64,000 nt of DNA. Source: Azospirillum lipoferum (GTDB taxonomy: Bacteria; Pseudomonadota; Alphaproteobacteria; Azospirillales; Azospirillaceae). The position numbers and the translations under genes were made by a program. Shown piece after piece: positions 27,254 through 35,716 of this stretch. The stretch lies in NCBI RefSeq assembly GCF_024170005.1, contig NZ_JALJXJ010000010.1:124001-188000 (forward strand). The letters run 5' to 3'. The notes under the pieces are model-generated. The model made no database searches and was not told where the DNA came from. It saw only the letters and a program-made list of their open reading frames with translations. Every line of letters starts with the position of its first letter. Within the stretch, counting starts at the first letter, position 1.

Positions 27254-28078
27254 TCAGGCCATCTGGATCATGTCGGAGCCGTCGCCAAGATACTGCAAGG
27301 CCTCGCGGGGAATGGCCGGATCGTTCCGGTCCATGACGGTCAGCGCCTTCAGATGCTCCCGGCGGAGAAGGCCGGGCCCCCGATAATGCAGGACCACCTT
27401 GGTGGAGTAGGGCTGTCTTAGAACATTGGCCGCGATGCCGCTGGAGATGCCGAACATGAATTTCTTCGAGTTGCGCTTCACCTGGGCATAGACGCCGAAA
27501 GTCAGCTCGTTGGATTGTATGCCTTCGAAATCCGCCGTGAACAGCCGGTCGGCAACAGGAAAACAGAATCCATAATATTTGAATACATACTCTATCTTTC
27601 TGGGGTCGTCAAAGCTTGGGAATCTTTCTACATAATAATGCTGCAGGAAATCCTTGTTTTTGTATATGCAGAAAGCGGATTTCAGAATAAAGCCCTTGTA
27701 AATGGACGAGAATTGGTATCGATCATAGACGCCGGCGATGTCATTGTCCTGGGAGTTGTTCTCGACAATCATGTTGGAGACAAAGCGCGAGAACTCCGGC
27801 AATTGCCGAACGGTTGCCATGGCGTGAAAGAAATTTCCATCGATGAGAGTCTGAAATTCTTCTGGATCTGACAGCAGAATGGGAACGCTCAAGCCGAAAT
27901 AGTTGGCAATGATCCGCAGGTTGGCTGCCGATGGCATATGCGTCCCGGAAAGGTATTTATTGAACTGCTGTCGATTGACGTTGATTTTTCGGCAAACGGC
28001 TGCAACCGAGCCGTGTCTATTGCAGAGCAGTCTGAGATTCACAGCCAGAGCGCCGGGATTTTCTTCTGCCTTCTTCAA
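27254..28078 (-). CDS. HTH (XRE-type) transcriptional regulator with unknown sensor domain
   Basis: This 274-residue protein has an N-terminal lambda-repressor-like helix-turn-helix (about residues 10-65; SVAAVCRKINVNRQQFNKYLSG), followed by a long C-terminal domain of unknown type rich in Phe and Tyr. The DNA of the gene is distinctly less GC-rich than its neighbours, particularly around 27480-28080, with rare codons such as ATA. It lies convergent to the cupin-like gene and divergent from the Gfo/Idh/MocA gene, so it could regulate both sides. Its low GC suggests horizontal transfer of the regulator, although conserved low-GC regulators exist. Confidence 0.75.
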   Translation of the reverse strand: MKKAEENPGALAVNLRLLCNRHGSVAAVCRKINVNRQQFNKYLSGTHMPSAANLRIIANYFGLSVPILLSDPEEFQTLIDGNFFHAMATVRQLPEFSRFVSNMIVENNSQDNDIAGVYDRYQFSSIYKGFILKSAFCIYKNKDFLQHYYVERFPSFDDPRKIEYVFKYYGFCFPVADRLFTADFEGIQSNELTFGVYAQVKRNSKKFMFGISSGIAANVLRQPYSTKVVLHYRGPGLLRREHLKALTVMDRNDPAIPREALQYLGDGSDMIQMA

Positions 28079-28219
28079 GGCTATTCCCCAGGAAAGATTG
28101 AAGAAATGTGATGCCGATCATACGACCGATCAAAATCAATTTCAATGGAATACGAAGTAAATATTTTGATTTCCGCATCAGCGAAAGTTACTGAACGTCA
28201 AATGAGGAGGGTATTTCTG
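28079..28219. promoter_or_regulatory. AT-rich divergent intergenic region with inverted repeat
   Basis: This 141-base gap between the HTH regulator and the Gfo/Idh/MocA gene is AT-rich. ATCAAAAT (28129-28136) and ATTTTGAT (28163-28170) are perfect inverted repeats, 26 bases apart. It likely contains both divergent promoters and perhaps the regulator's own binding site. No match to the GACGCA elements near 26400 was seen. Confidence 0.4.
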
Positions 28220-29266
28220 GTGGTGGCGAGCGGGGAACTTGGCTGGTCGGTGATGGGAACCGGAACCATTGCAGCCGAACACATGGTGACCGCCATCCGT
28301 GCAATCGGGCAGGTGCCACTGTGGGTGGTCAGCCGGAGAAGACAGGATGCCCGTCACTTCGCCGGGGATCTGGGCATCCCCCAGGCGACGACGGATCTCC
28401 GGTCGGTCTGGAAGGACCCATCGGTGAGGTTCGCCTATGTCAGCGCCTCCCGAAGGCGCCGGCAGCATTACATTTGCGCAGCGGCGGCGGCTGGCAGACA
28501 TATCCTGTGCGATGGTCCGATTGCGGAGGACAGTCGGACGGCGGCCGGCCTGGTGCATGTGTGCCGGGAGGCTGAGGTCAGATTGGTCGTCAACCAGCCG
28601 TTCCGTGCCTCGACCATTCATCAGACGATGAAGCGCCTGATCGGCGAGGGCGAGGTCGGGACCGTTCAATCGACCCTGATCATCAGAGGCGGCCCGTATC
28701 AGCCTGCCCCCACCCGCAGGAACCTGTGCCAGGACGGCGACCGCCGGATCCATCTGGACGCCTCCACGGACGATATTGACCTCGCCCGCTTCCTGACCGG
28801 GATGGAACCGATCGAGGCGGTGGCCCTCACACGGTCACGCGAAGAACCGCCAGATCACCTGGCTTACGCGATCCGAATGAGCGACGGCAGCGCTCTGCAG
28901 GTGCATGAGAGTTTCAGAACGGCCGATATCGAAAGCCTGGTGCTGGTCGCCGGCGACCGGGGCGTTCTGGCGGCGAACGGCACGTTGAATGGGCGAGGGG
29001 CGGCGACCTTGCAGCGGCGGCTGAATGGCAGGAACGAACTGATACCGGTCCGTGACAGAGATCTCCCGCTCGTCACGATCGAAGGGTTCGCAAGTGCGGA
29101 AAACGGCGGACCGTCCTGGCTTGCCAGTGGGGAGGACAGTGTCGCCGCCCTGCGCACGGCGGAGGCCGTGGCGATGTCCGCCAGGAAAGGCCGGCCGATG
29201 GGAATTCAACTTCAGGCATTTCCCGGACACGGTCTCACTGGAAGGGCAGCGGAGAATTCAAGATGA
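28220..29266 (+). CDS. Gfo/Idh/MocA family oxidoreductase
   Basis: This 348-residue NAD(P)-dependent sugar or cyclitol dehydrogenase has the N-terminal Rossmann loop GTGTIA (near residue 12), a VSRRR segment at the cofactor edge, a CDGPIAED stretch where most members have the catalytic EKP (Glu-Lys-Pro), and a C-terminal alpha/beta substrate domain. The Lys of EKP is replaced here (DGP), an alteration that may change or abolish ordinary dehydrogenase activity. GTG at 28220 is preferred because AGGAGGG lies eight bases upstream; the longer frame from 28145 lacks such a site. It overlaps the next gene by four bases. Confidence 0.8.
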   Translation: MVASGELGWSVMGTGTIAAEHMVTAIRAIGQVPLWVVSRRRQDARHFAGDLGIPQATTDLRSVWKDPSVRFAYVSASRRRRQHYICAAAAAGRHILCDGPIAEDSRTAAGLVHVCREAEVRLVVNQPFRASTIHQTMKRLIGEGEVGTVQSTLIIRGGPYQPAPTRRNLCQDGDRRIHLDASTDDIDLARFLTGMEPIEAVALTRSREEPPDHLAYAIRMSDGSALQVHESFRTADIESLVLVAGDRGVLAANGTLNGRGAATLQRRLNGRNELIPVRDRDLPLVTIEGFASAENGGPSWLASGEDSVAALRTAEAVAMSARKGRPMGIQLQAFPGHGLTGRAAENSR

Positions 29267-30150
29267 ATAGTCGGCAAAAACTGATGTACCACTCTCTCGC
29301 GTCGAAGCAGGCAACGCTCGCCATGGATCTCGACATTGCGCGAACCGTGGGCTTCGATGGATTGGAGACGTCCGGAGGGAAGATCCGTTCTTATCTGGAT
29401 GCCGGTTTCGCCATTGCCGAACTGAAGAGTCTGATCGGTGATACCGAGATCCCCGGGATCGGGTTCCTGATCGACATCGAGCGCCAAGGCACGGGAAAGA
29501 CTGCGCTGATGCAGGAAGCCGATGCCCTGTTCCAACTCGCAGACGCCGTCGGCGCCAGGGGAGTCCAGGTCATCACCGGCCCGCTCCATACCGACGCTCT
29601 CCACCGGGATGCCGCCCTGACGGCCCCAACACTCTATCGGGGACTGGTCGGCTTGCCGGTCGAAACCCAGATCGCCCTGACGGCATCGAATCTGAGGGAA
29701 CTCGCCGATCTGGCTGCCGGATACGGCCTCCTGCTCTACCTCGAATCCTTGTCCTGGACGCCGCTGAACACCATGGACCGGCAACTCCGCCTTATCGAAA
29801 AAGCGGATCGCACGAACATCCGGCTCGTTATCGATTTCTGGCACTGCTACACGTCCGGAGACACGCCGGATCGCCTCGCCACGCTGGACAAGGATCTGAT
29901 CTATGGCGTCCATGTCTGCGACTCCCTGGATTTCCAGGGTGGGATTCCGGACGAATCCGTTCTGCGCAACGTTCCTACCGGCTCGGGCGTGCTGAAGCTG
30001 AAGGAGTGGGTGCAGGCGGTTCAGGCCACCGGCTATCGTGGCTGGTGGAGCTGTGAACTGTTCTGCCGTCGCCAGCATCAGGAAAACAGCTACGAAGTTG
30101 CCAGACACCTGCTGGCGACGATGAAGGAGCTGATCCGAAGCGCGCCCTGA
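29263..30150 (+). CDS. Sugar phosphate isomerase/epimerase (TIM barrel)
   Basis: This 295-residue protein has the AP-endonuclease-2/IolE-like TIM barrel. Metal-binding residues are visible as the Glu of LLYLESLSWTP (near 157), the Asp-His region of IDFWHCYTSGD (near 193), a VHVCDS block (near 212) and a final Glu in WWSCELFC (near 262). Members isomerise or epimerise keto-sugars, inosose or hydroxypyruvate. It overlaps the Gfo/Idh/MocA gene, and such pairs are a frequent signature of sugar or cyclitol interconversion. A 245-base gap and a fresh promoter follow before the HAD gene. Confidence 0.85.
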   Translation: MNSRQKLMYHSLASKQATLAMDLDIARTVGFDGLETSGGKIRSYLDAGFAIAELKSLIGDTEIPGIGFLIDIERQGTGKTALMQEADALFQLADAVGARGVQVITGPLHTDALHRDAALTAPTLYRGLVGLPVETQIALTASNLRELADLAAGYGLLLYLESLSWTPLNTMDRQLRLIEKADRTNIRLVIDFWHCYTSGDTPDRLATLDKDLIYGVHVCDSLDFQGGIPDESVLRNVPTGSGVLKLKEWVQAVQATGYRGWWSCELFCRRQHQENSYEVARHLLATMKELIRSAP

Positions 30151-30307
30151 TCTGCCCCTGATCTGATTGCCCGAGAGGGGCGGACATGATTGGCAGCGCT
30201 GCCGCGGGTCCGGCAGCCGTCGCCGACCTGAAACTCAGGCCGTGTAAGCCCGACTTGCTTCCAACGCTGCCGTCATATGCGCTTGCCGCTGCGCATTTCA
30301 GCCTGAA

Positions 30308-30341
30308 AACGCAAATACGCGCGGACATACGCATTTGTGTT
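30308..30341. promoter_or_regulatory. Inverted repeat at the HAD-deoR-GH3 promoter
   Basis: AACGCAAAT (30308-30316) and ATTTGTGTT (30333-30341) pair at 8 of 9 positions across 16 bases. The right arm touches the -35 element, so a protein bound here could block the promoter. The DeoR-type regulator encoded two genes downstream is the natural candidate, which would make it self-regulated. Inference from position. Confidence 0.45.
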
Positions 30342-30368
30342 GATAGTTTCCGCGTCTTCGTGCATAAA
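30340..30368 (+). promoter_or_regulatory. Sigma-70-like promoter of the HAD-deoR-GH3 operon
   Basis: TTGATA (30340-30345) and CATAAA (30363-30368) are separated by 17 bases and match the -35 and -10 consensus at five and four of six positions. The expected transcript start near 30375 leaves a short leader with AGGGG before the HAD ATG at 30396. Confidence 0.5.
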
Positions 30369-30395
30369 AGTGCACATTCAAGCAGGGGTGGAATC

Positions 30396-31034
30396 ATGTC
30401 AGCCAAGGCAATCGTGTTCGACATCGGCGGTGTGCTCATAGACTGGAGCCCAGCCCATCTGTATCGCCGGCTGCTGCCGGACGATGCGGCGGTCGCGGAT
30501 TTCCTCGGCTCCGTCTGCACGTCGGCATGGAACCAGCAATTCGACGCGGGAATGCCTTTCGCCGACGGAATTGCCACCCTCAGCGCACTGCATCCAGGCA
30601 AGGCGGCGCTGATCGCCGCCTATCGCGACCGGTGGGAGGAGATGCTGGTCGGGGAAATCCCCGGAACCGCCGATCTTCTGCGCGGGCTCAAGGCCGCCGG
30701 CGTTCCGGTCCATGCGATCTCGAACTGGTCGGCAGAAACCTTTCCCATCGCAGCGGCGCGCTATCCTGTCCTGGACCTGTTCGATGTGCTCGTCGTCTCG
30801 GGGCGCGAGAGGATGGTCAAGCCCGATGCCGCCATTTTCCATCTGTTCCTTGCACGCGCCGGGCTGGACGCCGCAGACTGCCTCTTCATCGACGACAATG
30901 CCGCGAACGTCGCCGCCGCTGCGGCGATCGGGTTTGACGCGATCCTCTTCACCGATGCCGGACGGCTTGCCGCCGATCTGCACGCGCGCGCGCTTCTGCC
31001 CGTCCAGGCACTCCCGGCCCGAGCCGCATCATGA
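30396..31034 (+). CDS. HAD-IA family phosphatase (YihX-like)
   Basis: This 212-residue cytosolic phosphatase has all four HAD motifs: the nucleophile Asp in FDIGGVLIDW (motif I, with Gly at the second Asp position as in YihX-like members), Ser in AISNWS, Lys in MVKPDAAIF and the acidic pair in LFIDDNAAN. YihX dephosphorylates glucose-1-phosphate; this relative probably acts on a sugar phosphate. The ATG at 30396 has AGGGG upstream; the frame is open further back but contains no likely start. It overlaps the DeoR regulator gene by four bases. Confidence 0.9.
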   Translation: MSAKAIVFDIGGVLIDWSPAHLYRRLLPDDAAVADFLGSVCTSAWNQQFDAGMPFADGIATLSALHPGKAALIAAYRDRWEEMLVGEIPGTADLLRGLKAAGVPVHAISNWSAETFPIAAARYPVLDLFDVLVVSGRERMVKPDAAIFHLFLARAGLDAADCLFIDDNAANVAAAAAIGFDAILFTDAGRLAADLHARALLPVQALPARAAS

Positions 31035-31831
31035 CGTCCGGCAGAAACGAAGGGCCGCGCTATTCCTCCGAGGAGCGCAAGACGATCCTGCTGGAACGGG
31101 TGAACAGGGATGGGCGCGTGCTGGCCGGCACGATGGCGGAGGAGTTTGGCGTCTCGGAGGATTCGATCCGTCGCGACCTGCGCGACTTGGCCGAAGCCGG
31201 GCTGGTCCAGCGGTTCCACGGCGGTGCGGCAAAGCTGAACCCTGCCTCCCTGCTCCCGGCCCCCCTGGAATTCCAACGCCGCCGCTCGGTGAACAGCGCC
31301 GCCAAGAGCCGGATTGCCACGGCCGCCTGCGGCCTGATCTCCGATGAAGCCGTCGTGCTGCTCGATTCCAGCACGACGGTTCTGGAATTCGTCCGCGCGC
31401 TGCCGACCGATCTTCGCCTCCGCGTCGTCACTTCGGCAGTGGACATCGCGGCGGCCGCCCTCGACCATCCGGGCATCACAGTGGTCCTGATCGGCGGGCG
31501 CCTCAACCGGCATACACGCAGTTCCCTCGACGCCACGGCACTGGATGCGATCCGGAACGTCAAGGCGGACTTCTGCATCCTGGGCGCCTGTGGCATCGAC
31601 CCTGACCTGACGTTGCGGGCCGATGATTTCGAGGATGCCTACATCAAGAGCGCGATGATGAAGGCGGCCACCCGGACCATCCTGCTGGCAACCGCCGACA
31701 AGCTCGGCAAGACCGCTGCCCACCTCATCGGACCGATCCCGGTGGAATTCACCATCGTCACGGAAACACCGGACGCGGATTTCGCCGACCGTATCCGCGA
31801 AGCCGGAATCACCCTCATCGATGCCGGGTGA
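31031..31831 (+). CDS. DeoR/GlpR family transcriptional regulator
   Basis: The 266-residue protein has an N-terminal winged helix-turn-helix (about 15-70, with the family pattern MAEEFGVSEDSIRRDLRDL), a short linker and the C-terminal phosphosugar-sensing domain (about 85-250) of the ribose-phosphate isomerase-like fold, with the conserved LDSSTTVLEF and TSAVDIA stretches. DeoR members repress sugar catabolic operons and are released by sugar phosphates. Its position between a phosphosugar phosphatase and a GH3-like gene, with an operator-like repeat upstream, supports autoregulation of this operon. Confidence 0.93.
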   Translation: MTSGRNEGPRYSSEERKTILLERVNRDGRVLAGTMAEEFGVSEDSIRRDLRDLAEAGLVQRFHGGAAKLNPASLLPAPLEFQRRRSVNSAAKSRIATAACGLISDEAVVLLDSSTTVLEFVRALPTDLRLRVVTSAVDIAAAALDHPGITVVLIGGRLNRHTRSSLDATALDAIRNVKADFCILGACGIDPDLTLRADDFEDAYIKSAMMKAATRTILLATADKLGKTAAHLIGPIPVEFTIVTETPDADFADRIREAGITLIDAG

Positions 31832-31858
31832 TCCCGGCAACCATCCAGGCGATTCGCC

Positions 31859-32890
31859 ATGGAATCAGCCCTCCGAAAGGCCAAGCCCGTGAACAGTGAC
31901 CTCCTGCAAGACGCTCATGCCGTCTTTCTGCCAGCCTTCGACAACTGGGACATCGATGCCGTCGTCACTCCGTTCCTGGCGAAAGGGGGGCGTTCGATCC
32001 TGGTCGGTGAATCCCGCGCGGAATATCTGGCACGACGGATGAGCGACGAGCGCCGTCGAACCGAATCCGCCGCCTTCTTTCGGGACAGGCTCGACCGCCT
32101 TACCGGCGGGAGGGGCGGGGTTATCATCGCCGTCGACGAGGAGCTTGCCGGCATCCGCCGCCTGGAGGGCTTGGTTCCCGACCTGCCCACTCTTGAAGAG
32201 GCCACGACAATGGCCGACCGGGAGATCGAGGAGCGCTGCTACGAGAATGCCAGGGCCGCGCGGGCGCTTGGCGTCACCATGTATCTGGCTCCGATCATGG
32301 ATGTGGTGACCGGCGGAAACCCATGGCTGAAGGGACGCACGATAAGCCCGCTTCCGGCCGAGGTGGCACGGATCGGCAGCGCCTACATCCGTGGCGTCCA
32401 GCGCGCGGGCATCACCGCCGTCGCCAAACATTTTCCCGGATACGACCGGCTGGATGCCGACCCGGCAATCACGGACGTGTCACTTTCCACGCCGATGGAC
32501 ACCGTGATGGAGAACGCACGGACCTTCTCCGCTGCCATTGCTGCCGCAACCGCGGCGGTGATGGTGGGACCGGCTCCCGTCCTTGCCGTGGATGGGGAGA
32601 ATGCCGCGTGCGTATCACCGGCTGTGATCGGGCTGCTGCGAACCGGCTTCGGGTTCGGCGGTCTGATCGTCAGCGATGATCTCGACGCACCCGCGACCAT
32701 GCGCGGGCGGAGCGTGCTCGACACCGCGCTTGCCGGACTGGCCGCCGGCGCCGACCTGCTCCTGATCGCCGGCGGCCCTCACCTGTCGTCGCTGTGCCAT
32801 GCCGTGGCGCAGGCTGCCGGGGAGGGACGCCTCCCCCCCGAACGCCTCAGCGAGGCGGCGGAACGGGTGCGGGCTGTCGCTGCCCGGTGA
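31859..32890 (+). CDS. Glycoside hydrolase family 3-like protein (NagZ-sized)
   Basis: This 343-residue protein is a single GH3 TIM barrel without the C-terminal domain, the same length as the N-acetylglucosaminidase NagZ. KHFPGYDRLDAD is recognisable near residue 190 and the nucleophile region LIVSDDL near 280. In NagZ the loop after KHFPG ends in Asp-Ser-His, giving the catalytic His; here it reads Asp-Pro-Ala, so that His is absent. An in-frame GTG at 31889 with AAAGG before it could be the real start. It probably hydrolyses a glycoside whose sugar is then handled by the phosphatase and DeoR-controlled genes, or it has lost activity. Confidence 0.75.
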   Translation: MESALRKAKPVNSDLLQDAHAVFLPAFDNWDIDAVVTPFLAKGGRSILVGESRAEYLARRMSDERRRTESAAFFRDRLDRLTGGRGGVIIAVDEELAGIRRLEGLVPDLPTLEEATTMADREIEERCYENARAARALGVTMYLAPIMDVVTGGNPWLKGRTISPLPAEVARIGSAYIRGVQRAGITAVAKHFPGYDRLDADPAITDVSLSTPMDTVMENARTFSAAIAAATAAVMVGPAPVLAVDGENAACVSPAVIGLLRTGFGFGGLIVSDDLDAPATMRGRSVLDTALAGLAAGADLLLIAGGPHLSSLCHAVAQAAGEGRLPPERLSEAAERVRAVAAR

Positions 32891-33020
32891 TACGGCGGCT
32901 CCCCCGTCATTTTCGCAGATAGTCGCCGAGACGGTGCCCGCTGCCCGCCGCATCGATGACAACGGCACGGGCCGCATCGGACATTCGCGCGACAGTCGCG
33001 CGACAATCACCCAAGGGGGC

Positions 33021-34571
33021 TTATTCGGACATCAGTTCTTCCGGCTGCGGCGCGGGCGCTGCAAGGATCGTCTTGCGCCAGTAGCTGACCAGTTGAACGG
33101 CGAGCAGAAGGCCGCATGCGGTCATGAAGCCGGCGCTGATCGGCCGTTCGAAGAACACCATTGCGTCGCCACGCGACAGCAGCATGGCCCGGCGGAAGTT
33201 CTCCTCCAGCATGGGGCCGAGCACGAAGCCGAGAATGATTGGAGCCAGAGAGAACTCCAACTTCAGAAAGACGGCTCCGAGAGCCCCGAAAGCCGCGACT
33301 TCCGCCACGTCGAACAGGCTGTTGCGCGTGCTGTAGACGCCGATGCAGATGAAGAGCAGGGCGGTGGGATAGAGGAATTTGAACGGAACCTGCAGCATCC
33401 GCACCCAGACGCCGATCAGCGGGACGTTGAGCACGACGAGCAGCACGTTGCCGATCCAGAAGCTGGCGATCAGCCCCCAGAAGATGTCCCTGTGTTCGGT
33501 GATCAGTTGCGGACCGGGCTGTATGCCTTTGAGGATCAGGCCGCCGAGCAGGAGCGCCATGACCGCGTCGCCGGGAATCCCGAGCGACATGGTGGGAATG
33601 AAATCGACCTGTGTCTTGGCGTGAGCGGATGCCTCGGGGCTGGCGACGCCTTCGATCGCGCCGGTGCCGAAGCGGGCAGGCGTCTTGGACAGCTTGCGCT
33701 CGAAAGCATAGGCGATGAAGGTGGTGATCGTCGGGCCGGTTCCCGGCATGGCGCCGAACAGCGTGCCGATCGCCGTACCCCGGATCATCGGCCAGAAGGC
33801 TTGCTTCAATTCGGCACGGGTGGGCCTCATGTCCGCCATCCGGACCTTGACCCTGACCGGCTTCGCCGCCACCCGGTTGATGGTGACCAGGAAGTCCGCC
33901 ACGCCGAACAGACCCATGCAGAGTGCGGTCAGTTCCATCCCGTCACCAAGTTCGGTGAGACCGAAGGTAAGGCGCTGGGTGCCGGTGATGACGTCGGTGC
34001 CGACGGCGCCGCAGATCAGTCCGAACAAGGTCATGGCGATGCCCTTCAACGGGGAACCGCGCGACATCGTGGCGCCGGCCAGCAGACCGAGCAGCATGAT
34101 CGAGCAGATCTCCGTCGGCCCGAACTTGAACGCCACGTCCACCAGCAGCGGCGATAGGAAAATCATCACGATGATCCCGACCGACGCCGCGAAGAAGGAG
34201 GCCATCATCGTCACGCCCAGTGCCGCACCTCCGCGTCCGGCCTTGGTCATCGGATAGCCGTCCAGGCAGGTCACCGCATGCGGTGGGTGGCTGGGCAGGT
34301 TCAGCAGGATGGCCCCGATCGCCCCGCCATACTGCGAGCCGTAGAAGATTCCCGCCAGCATCAGGATCGCCGGAACCGGCGCGATGAAGTAGGTGAGCGG
34401 CAGCAGGATGGAGATGGTGGTCAGGGCTCCCATGCCGGGAAGCACGCCGATCAGGTTGCCGATCAGGACACCGAACACCGACCACATGAGATTTCCCGGT
34501 TCAAGCGCAACGCTGAAGCCGTACAGCAGATCCGTCAGGCTCTGTTCCAAGGTTTCCCCTCTTGAATTCAT
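33021..34571 (-). CDS. Tripartite tricarboxylate transporter permease TctA (first copy)
   Basis: This 516-residue large membrane subunit of a TTT secondary importer has about eleven hydrophobic segments and the family hallmark GVLPGMGALTTISILLPLTY near residue 42, repeated in the second half as AMPGTGPTITTF. It forms the translocation path with TctB, driven by ion gradients, and takes ligand from a periplasmic TctC. No tctC is beside it. The gene follows tctB on the minus strand by 63 bases. The IclR operator upstream of tctB suggests induction together with the neighbouring CoA pathway. Confidence 0.93.
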   Translation of the reverse strand: MNSRGETLEQSLTDLLYGFSVALEPGNLMWSVFGVLIGNLIGVLPGMGALTTISILLPLTYFIAPVPAILMLAGIFYGSQYGGAIGAILLNLPSHPPHAVTCLDGYPMTKAGRGGAALGVTMMASFFAASVGIIVMIFLSPLLVDVAFKFGPTEICSIMLLGLLAGATMSRGSPLKGIAMTLFGLICGAVGTDVITGTQRLTFGLTELGDGMELTALCMGLFGVADFLVTINRVAAKPVRVKVRMADMRPTRAELKQAFWPMIRGTAIGTLFGAMPGTGPTITTFIAYAFERKLSKTPARFGTGAIEGVASPEASAHAKTQVDFIPTMSLGIPGDAVMALLLGGLILKGIQPGPQLITEHRDIFWGLIASFWIGNVLLVVLNVPLIGVWVRMLQVPFKFLYPTALLFICIGVYSTRNSLFDVAEVAAFGALGAVFLKLEFSLAPIILGFVLGPMLEENFRRAMLLSRGDAMVFFERPISAGFMTACGLLLAVQLVSYWRKTILAAPAPQPEELMSE

Positions 34572-34634
34572 TGGTGGCGGCCACCTCGTGGCCGTTGCGA
34601 CGCGCTGTGACGAAAGTGGAACGCGTCCCTCGGG

Positions 34635-35135
34635 TCAGCCCCATCGGAACAGCGGCAGTTGCAGGTGCAAGCCGTAATGGAAGATCGCGACCCCGGCCGC
34701 TGTCGTCGCCGCTGCCAGTCCGGCCGATTCCCTGAGGGTCGCTTCCCGGTCGCCAAGTGCGGAGAGGAACACCGCGGCGAAACTGGCTGGGACGAGGCCA
34801 CCGAAATGGCCGAGGAGGACGAAGGACACGACGCCGCCGAGAATGCAGAGCCAGCCACGCCAGTCGGCATCCGTCTGCGCTTCCCCCTGCCCTGCTCCAT
34901 GCCCCACCTCATGCCCAGGCAGGCGGCGTGCGCGGTCGCCTCCGCCCGTCGTCGCTCCGATCAGCAGCCCCACGAGGGACAGCATCGCCCCGAGCGCAAA
35001 CGGAACCAGACCCGGCCCCATATGGCGGAGCGTTCCAAGCTCATAGGAATACCCGGCATTCATGATGCCGAGCCCCATGGCGATGAGCAGGGCGGCGCCG
35101 ATCCGCTCCTTGCAGGACGGTTTGAGGCTTTGCAT
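34635..35135 (-). CDS. Tripartite tricarboxylate transporter small subunit TctB (first copy)
   Basis: A 166-residue membrane protein with four hydrophobic segments, of the TctB family, which is poorly conserved but typically precedes tctA. A polar loop of about 40 residues between segments two and three is longer than in many relatives. It starts the minus-strand tctBA unit, whose promoter region carries an IclR-type palindrome (35599-35629). Confidence 0.85.
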   Translation of the reverse strand: MQSLKPSCKERIGAALLIAMGLGIMNAGYSYELGTLRHMGPGLVPFALGAMLSLVGLLIGATTGGGDRARRLPGHEVGHGAGQGEAQTDADWRGWLCILGGVVSFVLLGHFGGLVPASFAAVFLSALGDREATLRESAGLAAATTAAGVAIFHYGLHLQLPLFRWG

Positions 35136-35568
35136 GTGAACTCTCCCTTCGATCGCGCACGGCCATTGTCGCGCGGCGCGTGGATGCCCTACGCCTCACC
35201 GGCGCCTCCGCCGCATGAGCGTTCGACCATCGTTCGAAACTGCGCGTGCTGTTGGAAATCGGGACACCGCTGCGCCCGGAGACGGTCTCCGACCCGGAAG
35301 CGTCCCGTCGACGACTTATGCCCGCCTGACTCAGGATCCCGTTTGTGGGAGCCCGTCTTCGGGATGGAGGAGGATTGAACCGGTGGTCTGGATCACGGCC
35401 TCGTCAAGGAGGGCGATCACCGTGCGTGGTGTCCGGCCAGGGCAGGAACGATCCCCGGCGACAGGGCCAGCGGCCCGCCACGGGCAGTGCTCAACCCTGA
35501 TTCCAAGCGCCGGCCACACGCAGAGCCCATCGCATCCTCCCAGTTTTTCCCGAATGCTGCTGGATGCT

Positions 35569-35577
35569 GAGTATACG
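35569..35577 (-). promoter_or_regulatory. -10-like element of tctBA promoter
   Basis: On the minus strand CGTATACTC lies 39 bases (counted to TATACT) from the centre of the operator at 35599-35629. The same nine bases occur at the same distance from the operator before tctC. No good -35 hexamer precedes it, which suggests an activator-dependent promoter. Confidence 0.5.
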
Positions 35578-35598
35578 TCTGCCAAACCGTGTCCGCAT

Positions 35599-35629
35599 CC
35601 AGTCAATTCCATCTGGTGGAATTGACTGG
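35599..35629. promoter_or_regulatory. IclR-family operator, copy 1 (tctBA)
   Basis: CCAGTCAATTCCA (35599-35611) and TGGAATTGACTGG (35617-35629) are perfect 13-base inverted repeats around TCTGG. The core ATTCCA-N5-TGGAAT recurs upstream of the IclR/crotonase promoter pair and of tctC. It is the most perfect of the three copies and lies between iclR and the tctBA start. Confidence 0.75.
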
Positions 35630-35716
35630 TGGGGCCGGCCGAGGGCGCTGGTCGTCGTCGATGCTGGCAGGCAGCGCCGTCCGGACCAGCGAGGTGCCTC
35701 CCTCGGCGGCAAGCGA

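Larger units (their letters stand above)
35136..35716. other. Intergenic region upstream of tctBA
   Basis: These 581 bases between tctB and the 3' end of the iclR gene (both on the minus strand) hold the first IclR operator and a CGTATACTC element downstream of it (see separate entries). The long open frames here on either strand show no family resemblance and I treat them as chance. The leader from the probable start to the tctB ATG would be over 400 bases, unusually long; I see no riboswitch fold I can name. Confidence 0.5.
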
